This document shows, one piece after another, positions 8,480 through 14,693 of a DNA stretch of 14,693 nt (its first letter is position 1; the number at the start of each line of letters is the position of its first letter). Origin of the DNA: Ophiosphaerella korrae (taxonomy: Eukaryota > Ascomycota > Dothideomycetes > Pleosporales > Phaeosphaeriaceae). The stretch covers positions 1-14,693 of the forward strand of contig JALNQF010000764.1 of the NCBI GenBank assembly GCA_028456385.1, written 5' to 3'. Under the pieces are notes generated by a model, which saw only the letters and a program-made list of their open reading frames with translations, was not told the origin of the DNA and did no database searches. The translations under genes were made by a program, and so were the position numbers.

Positions 8480-9260
8480 GGAAAAATAGCTTATAGAACC
8501 TAAAGATTACCTTCTAAAACACTAACTATAGGATTTAGTAATAGATCTAAAAGAAGATAAAGACGTAAGATAGAGCCTAGTTTATAGAAAAATAGAAGAA
8601 GAATCTAAGATTAAACAAACGTTTATTAAAAACGCACTAAAGAAAAGATAAATATAAAAATCTAAGTTCTTAGTAGTATATAAACTTATATTTATAGATA
8701 AAAAAAGAATAAGTAATAAAAGACTTTGCGTAGACTTTAGAAAAACTAACGTAATTATAAATAAGAACTAATACTCCTTACTATAAATAGATATAATACA
8801 AGATAAACTATAGAGAGCAAGAATCTTTACAAAACTAGACATCTAGAACGCCTACTACTAGATTAGAATTAAGAAAGGTAATAAATAGAAAATAGCGTTT
8901 AGAATACAATATAGACTATATAATACCTAGTTATACCCTTTAGCTTAATAAACGCACTAGTAGCCTTCTAAGAAAGAATAAATATAGTACTAAGAGAGTA
9001 CTTAGATATATTTACATTTATATACCTAGATAATATCTTTATATTCTTAGAAATAGAAGAAGAATACGTGTAGTATATATATAAAGTACTAGAAAAACTA
9101 GTAGAAAGTAAACTATTCTTTAAAATAAGAAAATATAAATTCTATATAAAGGAAATAGACTTCCTTAGATTTATTATTAAACTAGGAAAAATCAAGATTA
9201 ATCTAGAAAAAATCAGATTAATTAATAAATAGCTAATACCTAAGAACCTAAAGGAAGTAT
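8480..9260 (+). other. Reverse transcriptase domain of element B
   Basis: Motifs in order: YLLKH (just upstream), KRLCVDFRKTN, ARIFTKLDI, NAYY-stop-IRIKKGN, IAFRIQYRLYN, then after the frameshift LVIPFSLINAL, REYLDIFTFIYLDNIFIF and FLRFIIKLGKI. The first catalytic Asp is kept. The second Asp of the YLDD box is Asn: GAT AAT, a TG-to-TA change of GAT GAT (9032-9034). Confidence 0.9.
8925..8927 (+). other. 1-nt deletion (frameshift) in element B RT
   Basis: Upstream the RT reads in frame to TAT AAT (8919-8924). Downstream the conserved CTA GTT ATA CCC TTT AGC (L-V-I-P-F-S) starts at 8927 instead of 8928. One base is missing from the codon at 8925-8926. RIP makes only transitions, so this is a separate decay event. 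Confidence 0.8.
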
Positions 9261-9439
9261 AATAATTTTATAGCCTAGCTAACTTTTACAAAAAGTTAAT
9301 AGTAAGATAGTTTAAAGATATAGAACTAATAATAAAGCTTATAAAAAAGGATACACTATTTAAATAGATAAAGGAATATAATAAAGTATTTAAGAAGATT
9401 AAAAAGAAGTTTATAGAAAACCTAGTTATTAGAATATAC

Positions 9440-9830
9440 AATCTAGACCTACTAGTAATAGTAAAAACAGACGTATCTAATTTAGTTTATAGAATAGTAC
9501 TAATATAAGAAGACCTAAAGACTAAGAAAGAATATTTAGTTAAATACTTCTCTAAGAAAATAAAGCTAGTAGAGCTTAACTACCTAATTTATAATAAAGA
9601 GATACTAGTAATCTATAAAGTATTTAAATAATAGAGAGTATACCTATAAGGAGTAAAATACTAAACAAAGGTCTATATAGACTATAGGAATCTTATAAGA
9701 TTTATACTAAATAAAGAACTAATATAATAATATATAAGATAGTAGGAATTCCTATTAATATTTAATATAGAAATTATATATATAAAAGAGAAAGATAACT
9801 AATTTATAGACGCTTTTAGTAGAAGACTAG
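9440..9830 (+). other. RNase H domain of element B
   Basis: Intact TDVS (Asp codon 9470-9472), then YFSKKIKLVELNYLIYNKE (SKKLxxxExNYxIxDKE in the family), DYRNLIRF and a closing DAFSRR. It follows the RT without a gap in the shifted frame. Confidence 0.85.
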
Positions 9831-9989
9831 ACTTATAGAAAGAAGTAAGCGCTACTAGTATAGTTCTAGTTAAAAATAAAGAAGGATATTTAGTCTTAAA
9901 TATACCTAAAATAGCTGCAACACTTAAAAGAAAGAGTAGCGAGCTAGACAAATAGATTTAGAAAGAAATAAGGAAAGCCTCTAAAGAAA

Positions 9990-11100
9990 TAAAGAAACTT
10001 AAGATCTAAGAAAGTCTTGTAAGAGCTTATAGAAGAACGTATATTCTAGGAAAAATATAAAGAGAATTTATATAATAGTTTTATAAACTACTAGTATATA
10101 GATATTAAGGAATTAATAAAATACTAGATAGACTACTAAGAGATTATTATATCCTAAGAGTAAGATAACTAGTAATAGAAGTACTACAAGATTATATAGA
10201 ATACTAGAAGAATAAGTATAGTAGATACGTACTATATAAGAAGTTATAACTAGTAGAAGTACTAGAATAACTATAGAGAGTTATTATAATAGATTTTATT
10301 ATAAAACTACCTAAGTTAAAAGACCTAATATTAGGAGTTAAGTATAATAGAATCCTAATAATAGTAAATAAACTTATAAAGTACTTATACTTTAGACTAT
10401 ATAAAGAGAAAAGTAGGATAGAAGTTACTATATACTTAGTCCTAGGAACTATAATTAGCTAATATAGACTACTAGATAAGATTATTATAGATAGAGACGT
10501 AAGATTTATATTAAAACTATAGAGAATAATAATAGTATAATTAAGAATTAAATATATAATATTAATAGTATACTATCTACAAATAGATAGATAATTAGAA
10601 AGAATAAACTAGATAGTAGAATAGTACCTAAGATACTATCTTAACTACAACTAGAATAATTAGGTATAGTTACTACCTATAGTATAGTTAGCATACAATA
10701 GCGCAAAGAATAAGATAATAGAAGTATTACTCTTCTTTATAAACTATAGATTTAACCCTAGTATATATAGAATACTAAGACTAGAGATATCTTAGTCTCT
10801 AAGAGGAGAAAACTTTACTAATAGACTTAAAGATATATATAATTAATTAAGATAGGATGTAGAATTCCTATATAATTAAATAGTAAAGTATTATAACAAG
10901 AAATATAAAGAAGGACTCTAGTTTAAAAAGAAAGAAAAAGTATAGTTAGTATAAAAAAATATTAAGAGTAAGAGACTAAGTTTAAAATTAGACTACGTTA
11001 AGATAAGACTATATAAAATTAAAGAAGAAGTTACGCTAGTTATATTTAAACTAAAACTACTAAATAAAATAAGGATATACTTAACCTTCTATATAGTACT
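9990..11100 (+). other. Integrase domain of element B, D,D35E triad intact
   Basis: Zinc-binding part: VYRY...RDYYI...DYIEY, matching H-x-x-H and C-x-x-C with Tyr at the His and Cys sites (Cys-like codons 10193-10195 and 10202-10204). Catalytic Asp at 10292-10294 (IIIDFI) and 10490-10492 (IIIDRDVRF), Glu at 10598-10600 (stop-L-E-R-I-N). The second Asp and the Glu are 36 codons apart, which is the D,D35E spacing. All three acids survive here, unlike in element A. Downstream the GPY-like region reads LKLDYVKIRLYKI. Confidence 0.88.
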
Positions 11101-11173
11101 ACTTAAGATAGTACTATAAAACGTAGAACTACTAGTGTATAAAGTAGATACGTATAGAGAATAAGAAAAATAA

Positions 11174-11320
11174 GAAGTTAAAGAAATCCTAGTATACTAG
11201 TTCTATAATAGTAGAAACTACTACTTAGTAAAATAGATAGGTATAGACAAAAAAGGACAACTATAGGAAGAAATATAGGAACTAGAAAATAATCTTAACT
11301 ACTCTAAGAAACTAGAGGAC
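11174..11320 (+). other. Chromodomain at the C-terminus of B pol
   Basis: EVKEILVY, stop at a Trp-like position, FYNSRNYYLVK, stop, IGIDKKGQL, stop, EEI: this fits the chromodomain pattern (EVExIL...YLVKWxGY...TWEP...NL), with TAG at both Trp sites. It ends with NNLNYSKKLEDF before the TAA. It places B among chromoviruses, like A. Confidence 0.8.
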
Positions 11321-11326
11321 TTCTAA

Positions 11327-11992
11327 AGTTAAAACTTTCTAGAACGCCTAGTAGTAAACTAAGAGAACTAACATTACTATTACTAGATAGAGAGGCGATA
11401 AGAGTACTTAACGTAGGACCTACTACAGTAACACTAAATACCTTATCTAAGTCTAGCTTAGCTTCTAGAGCTACTAACTATATAGCTAATTTCTTATTAT
11501 TTAGCGCCTTTATCTTATAAAAATAAGAGAGACAAGCTTAATTCTCTACTAGCTTACTCTACGCAAGCTCTTAGATCTACTTACGCTTAGCTTTAGCCTC
11601 TACAATTTAAGATAGTAATTTCTCTTAAGCTTAGTTAATAGCTCTCCCTATTATTATTAAGCCTAGATATAAGAATAAGTATAATAAATATATACTCTAT
11701 AAGAGAGATACTAGATATATTATAAGAACTATAAACGTTTATATAGATATATGCCTTATAAGCTCTACTATTGTTTATAGAAACTATATAAAGAGAGTAC
11801 TTAGGATTTAACTTAAAAGAGGTATAATAAAAATAAAGAAATATTTTAACACTATTGCGCAATACGTAATTAGTAAGAAGATATTAATAACGTGTAGAAG
11901 AGGTAACTATAGAGAGTAATAAGGAGCTAGAAATTAATAAAGAAAGTAAGTTAATAACCTTAGCCCTAGGATAGATAAATAAGAACCTACCT
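11327..11992. other. Element B 3' region between pol and PPT, possible antisense ORF
   Basis: About 670 bp with no recognised domain. On the minus strand 11862-11635 is stop-free for 75 codons but starts at TTG, not ATG, and is rich in Ile, Tyr, Leu and Ser. A second minus frame (remainder 2) is stop-free from about 11480 to 11330, with a Leu/Ser/Val-rich end (VVGPTLSTLIASLSS). The same frame carries only TAG/TAA codons up to about 11640, where it reads EAKAKRK. The plus frame of pol also continues with few breaks. Any of these could be a remnant of an extra ORF or of a longer pol tail. Confidence 0.3.
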
Positions 11993-12006
11993 AGAAGAGG
12001 AGATAG
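11993..12006 (+). other. Polypurine tract of element B
   Basis: AGAAGAGGAGATAG lies immediately before the first base of the 3' LTR, where plus-strand synthesis is primed. It has one T among 14 bases. Confidence 0.75.
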
Positions 12007-12436
12007 TGTTACGATAGTAACAAGAGAAATATAGATAGAACTAATTAGCCCTATAACTAAAGGATTAAGTTCTTATAAATACAAAGAATATAAACTTAAT
12101 TAGGAAACTATATATAATTAGGATACCTAAAGTAATCTATAATCTATAGACTCTTAGCGTTAATAGATTATAGATTAAGGTAATCTATAATCTATTATTC
12201 TTAGTAGTAATAGATTAATAGATTAGGATAAGTATATAGTTAGTAGCAATGCGTATTATTAAGATAGTATTAGTAATTTAATTATTAACTACGAGCAACA
12301 ATATAAAGATAGTTGTAAAACATCTTCTATTATTTATAGCCTATTGTAGATTATAATACAAGCTTTTATTATTACTTTACAATCTACTAATACCTATCTA
12401 GGCTATTAGGAAGTCGACCCTAGTAAGCCCGTAATA
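12007..12436 (+). repeat. 3' LTR of element B (430 bp)
   Basis: Starts TGTTAC, ends GTAATA (RIP-altered CA end). Pairs with 5410-5839 at offset 6597 over its whole length. It is somewhat more AT-shifted than the 5' copy: of the about 30 differing sites I count C or G kept at 19 in the 5' LTR and 11 in the 3' LTR. Confidence 0.95.
12133..12195. repeat. Inverted repeat inside the 3' LTR, with a third arm
   Basis: Arms at 12133-12147 and 12163-12177 repeat the 5' LTR hairpin exactly. At 12181-12195 a third TAATCTATAATCTAT lies where the 5' LTR has TAATCCGCGATCTAT. Confidence 0.88.
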
Positions 12437-12441
12437 TATTT
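12437..12441. repeat. Target-site duplication TATTT, right copy
   Basis: Exact repeat of 5405-5409, directly after the last base of the 3' LTR of element B. Confidence 0.9.
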
Positions 12442-14693
12442 AAAAAATTAGTCCTATATTTCTATATCTATTTTAGAGTCTATTACTATATAAGTAGCTA
12501 TATAGTAGTTTATAGTATTAGTAGGTATCTTAGATTTAATAGCTTTTGTTTATTTATAAGTAGTATAGTCTAGCTTCTTAATACTTATCTTTCTATAGCC
12601 TTAGTATAAAATTATTTTAAGGTTCTTAGTTTTAATTATAGTAGCCTTTTTACTAGTTAGGTATGTTCCTCTAAATATACCTTCTAGTTATAGTTAATAG
12701 TATTTTAGTTCTTATAGAGTTATAGCTAGTTCTTCCTTAAAGTTTTATATCTACGCTCTTAGTTTAGCTCTTATAGGCGCTAGGGTATAAAGCTAGGTTT
12801 ACCTAGGGCTTATATCTAGGTTATAATTATATACTTTATTTTCTAATATCAAGATTATCTTTTAAAAATTAGTAGGGCTATTATAGATACTAGGGGTAGT
12901 ACTAGTAGCCTCTTTAAGCTAGAGTTATAGCTTTTTTTAAAGGTAGATATTATATAGCTATAGGTTCTATTATAGTTTAAGACTAATATTATTAAATTTA
13001 GAGAAGAATTTAGCCTATACTAACTAGGTAGTTTTATAAATTAGTTAATCTAGTCTAAATTTAGCTATTTCTAGGGTTTTATAACGTACTTCTCTTAATC
13101 CTACTATATCTATATTACTAAATTAGTAAAAAAGTATAAAGAAATATATAAATTCTTCTTAGTATAAGTAAGTAATACTATTTAGGATAGTAAAGTATAA
13201 GTAAGCTAATCCTATATAGTAGCGTATAATAATATTAGCTTAGGTTTATAAGCTAATATATTTTTTTCTATTAGTAATAAAGTAATTATATATAAACTAG
13301 ATAAAGGATATAACATCTATATAGCGTCTTATACCTAAAAATTATAGAGGTTTTATAGAGTAGTCTTCTTATTCTTTATACTAGTAAAAATTAAAGGCTA
13401 GCTCTTAGATACTAGTTAAGAAGAGAGTTAAAGTAAACTCTTCTCTATTAAAGATATAGTAGCCTACTACTAGTACTTAGAGTTTAAACTCTTTTTTAAA
13501 GAAGCTAGGTTACTAGCCTTATAGTAAGATCCTAGTATAAGGTAGTTCTATATCTTTCTACGCTAGTATATTAAAGTTAAAAGTTTCTAGCTTAGTTTAT
13601 TTAGCTATTAGGTTTTCTTAGTAGATTACTACTTTATATAAGTAGTTATATTTTACTATAGCTTCTTCTTATAAGGCTTTATACTAAGTAGCTCTTTAGC
13701 TTAAAGTATTATATTACTCTATAATATAGTTATAGTCTAGTAGTAATTACGCTAGGCGTTCTTAGAGTTAGGCTAATTAGTTATCTTATTAGGAGAGTTA
13801 TTTATCTAATTTACTTACCCTAGCTATAAGCCTCTAGTTTTATTTATTTACTACGTTAATTATATCTTATATCTAGGTATTCGCGACTACTAGGTATAAT
13901 ACTATTCTAGCTAAGGTAAATTCTATAAGAGATAAGTAATTACTAGGTTTATTATCTTTAATTCCCTAGTATAAAGTTAGTAGTAAGTAGTATAAAGTTA
14001 GTAGTAAGTAGTATAAAGTTAGTAGTAAGGTGCAAAATAAAGGTTAGAGCTTAGTAAACTTAGTAAGTAATTTCTTAAGTTTATCTTAAGATATAAAGAC
14101 TATTTTTAGTAGTAAGTCTTTATTAATTATAGCGTTTAATAGTAAGTTATTCCTTAGCTCTTCTAGGATCTTAAGCTTAGGTGTAGGCTAGAGTAATAAT
14201 ACTTAGCTAACGTTTAGTTAGGCGTTATTAATTAAGTTGTTTAATATAGTCTAGTTATTAAAAGAGACCTTAGTAACTAGTCTATACCTTAGGGGGCTAC
14301 CTTAGTTAAAGAGAGTAAAGTCTATATCTAGGTTAAATTCTTCTATAATAGGTTAGTTAGGAGTAGCTAAGTCTATTATAGAGCTATTAGCTAAGAAAGT
14401 ACTTAGTACTTATTAGGGAATTATATTAGGTTAGAAATTAAGTTTACTAGGTAGTCTTAGCTAAATAAAGGATTTAGGGTCTATTACCTATTTTCCTTTA
14501 TCTTTCTATAAGAGAGTCTTAAGATATTATTAGAAGTTACTTAGTACTTTTTTTATTAGAGTAGTTAGTATAGTAGGTCTTTAGGTCTATTTTTCTAGAG
14601 ACCTAGTTCTAGCGCGTATTTTATAGATTTTTTATAGTATAGTAGCTCTAGAGTATTCTCTTAGTTCTTTACTAGATCTATAGTCTACTATTT
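12442..14693 (-). mobile_element. Element A, right part (gag side), runs off the window
   Basis: Continuation of the outer minus-strand element beyond the B insertion. The same minus frame holds from 14691 to 12437 and continues at 5404. No LTR or leader sequence is met before the window ends, so the 5' LTR of A and the gag start lie to the right of 14693. Confidence 0.85.
13968..14030 (-). repeat. Three tandem 21-bp units inside the A gag-like ORF
   Basis: AGTATAAAGTTAGTAGTAAGT at 13968-13988 and 13989-14009, and a copy ending in G at 14010-14030. The period is 7 codons, so the frame is kept. On the coding strand each unit now reads Leu-Leu-Leu-Thr-Leu-Tyr-Tyr. If the CTA and TAC codons were CCA and CAC before CA-to-TA change, the unit was Pro/His/Thr-rich, which fits the low-complexity region around it; this is inference. 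Confidence 0.85.

Larger units (their letters stand above)
8085..11326 (+). pseudogene. pol: Element B pol: protease-RT-RNase H-integrase-chromodomain, with 1-nt deletion
   Basis: Polyprotein for processing, reverse transcription and integration. Protease: LIINSRAIRNFI (8109-8144), with Asn for the catalytic Asp, then DIILGI. RT: LCVDFRKTN at about 8724-8750, FTKLDI with intact Asp (8838-8840), IPFSL-type motif, YLDN (9023-9034). RNase H: TDVS (9467-9478, Asp intact), DYRNLIRF (9680-9703), DAFSRR (9809-9826). Integrase: 9990-11100, triad intact. Chromodomain to the TAA at 11324-11326. The frame is remainder 0 up to 8926 and remainder 2 afterwards, showing one lost base. The final TAA could itself be RIP-made (CAA), so the true end is uncertain. 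Internal breaks are only TAA/TAG. Confidence 0.92.
5410..12436 (+). mobile_element. Element B: complete Ty3/gypsy chromovirus, 7027 bp, nested in A
   Basis: Full-length LTR retrotransposon with two 430-bp LTRs, TATTT target duplications, a gag-pol reading frame and a polypurine tract before the 3' LTR. Domain order is gag, zinc knuckles, long linker, protease, RT, RNase H, integrase, chromodomain, which is the Ty3/gypsy chromovirus arrangement. It lies opposite to element A and interrupts the gag of A. It still has more CA dinucleotides than A, mainly in its first 1.2 kb. It cannot move by itself: the frame has many TAA/TAG codons, a 1-nt deletion, and an RT box changed to YLDN. Confidence 0.95.
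12437..14691 (-). pseudogene. Element A gag-like ORF, main part, partial at 5' end
   Basis: One minus-strand frame (codon first bases at multiples of 3) stays coherent for about 750 codons, broken only by TAA/TAG. By position before protease and RT it should be gag, but I do not recognise a gag domain and see no CCHC zinc knuckle. From the N-terminal side it has a Pro/Ser/Asn-type low-complexity region (about 14690-14040), a 7-residue tandem repeat (13968-14030), and a Leu/Gln-type heptad-like stretch that may be a coiled coil (about 13700-13820). A central part includes NREEFTLTLFL and VGLREVRYKTLEIAKFRLD, followed by a second Gln/Leu-rich stretch (about 12890-13000) and a basic part. With 5300-5404 it exceeds 780 codons, large for a gypsy gag. 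Element B interrupts it near the C-terminus. Confidence 0.65.

Noticed and set aside
11635..11862. A 75-codon ORF taken as a gene
   Set aside because: Its first codon is TTG, not ATG, it lies inside element B, and its composition (Ile, Tyr, Ser, Asn) follows from TA-rich DNA. I mention it only as part of the possible antisense ORF.
1..14693. An alternative genetic code with TAA and TAG as sense codons (ciliate-like)
   Set aside because: TAG also stands at Trp positions, Cys has become Tyr, and Asp has become Asn at catalytic sites. The LTR pair shows the same C-to-T and G-to-A pattern. RIP explains all of this; a code change does not.
1..14693. Mitochondrial or plasmid DNA, suggested by low G+C
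   Set aside because: No mitochondrial gene or tRNA is seen. The content is nuclear LTR retrotransposons with chromodomains, and the low G+C comes with specific loss of CA and TG.

Overview
The window is a transposon graveyard from a filamentous ascomycete (Pezizomycotina) that uses, or used, repeat-induced point mutation (RIP). Spot counts on several 60-base lines give about 18-40% G+C. CA and TG dinucleotides are nearly gone and TA is everywhere. The protein-like reading frames are broken only by TAA and TAG, at places where Gln (CAA/CAG) or Trp (TGG) is expected, and no conserved-length open reading frame survives in 14.7 kb. I found no host gene, RNA gene or CRISPR array. The order below Pezizomycotina cannot be told from the sequence.

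Layout: two Ty3/gypsy (Metaviridae-type) LTR retrotransposons are nested, in opposite orientation, and both are chromodomain-bearing chromoviruses. Element A is the older, outer one and lies on the minus strand. Its gag-like ORF runs from the right edge (14691) down to 12437 and resumes at 5404. Its pol runs from about 5340 down to about 1050, in the order protease, reverse transcriptase, RNase H, integrase, chromodomain. An amplified C-terminal tail (833-1209), a candidate polypurine tract (401-422) and a palindrome-rich AT segment that may be its LTR (about 1-398) follow. Its 5' LTR lies beyond the right edge.

Element B is complete, on the plus strand, 5410-12436 (7027 bp). It has two 430-bp LTRs (5410-5839 and 12007-12436) and a single gag-pol reading frame (about 5898-11326) with one 1-nt deletion near 8926. 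Its domains are gag, two zinc knuckles, a long linker, protease, RT, RNase H, integrase and chromodomain. A 0.67-kb 3' region and a polypurine tract (11993-12006) precede the 3' LTR. A 5-bp target duplication, TATTT (5405-5409 and 12437-12441), flanks it. Removing B and one TATTT copy rejoins the gag-like frame of A without a shift, so B inserted into the gag of A.

Both elements are dead. A has lost a catalytic acid in protease, RT, RNase H and integrase. B keeps its integrase D,D35E triad and RNase H Asp, but has lost the second Asp of the RT YxDD box and the protease Asp. The two LTRs of B differ at about 30 positions, every one a transition, with no indels. This looks like an AT-rich heterochromatic block rather than a working gene system. 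The points worth a second look are the nesting, the mutation pattern, the unrecognised large gag of A, the terminal palindromes and two possible extra ORFs downstream of the pol genes.
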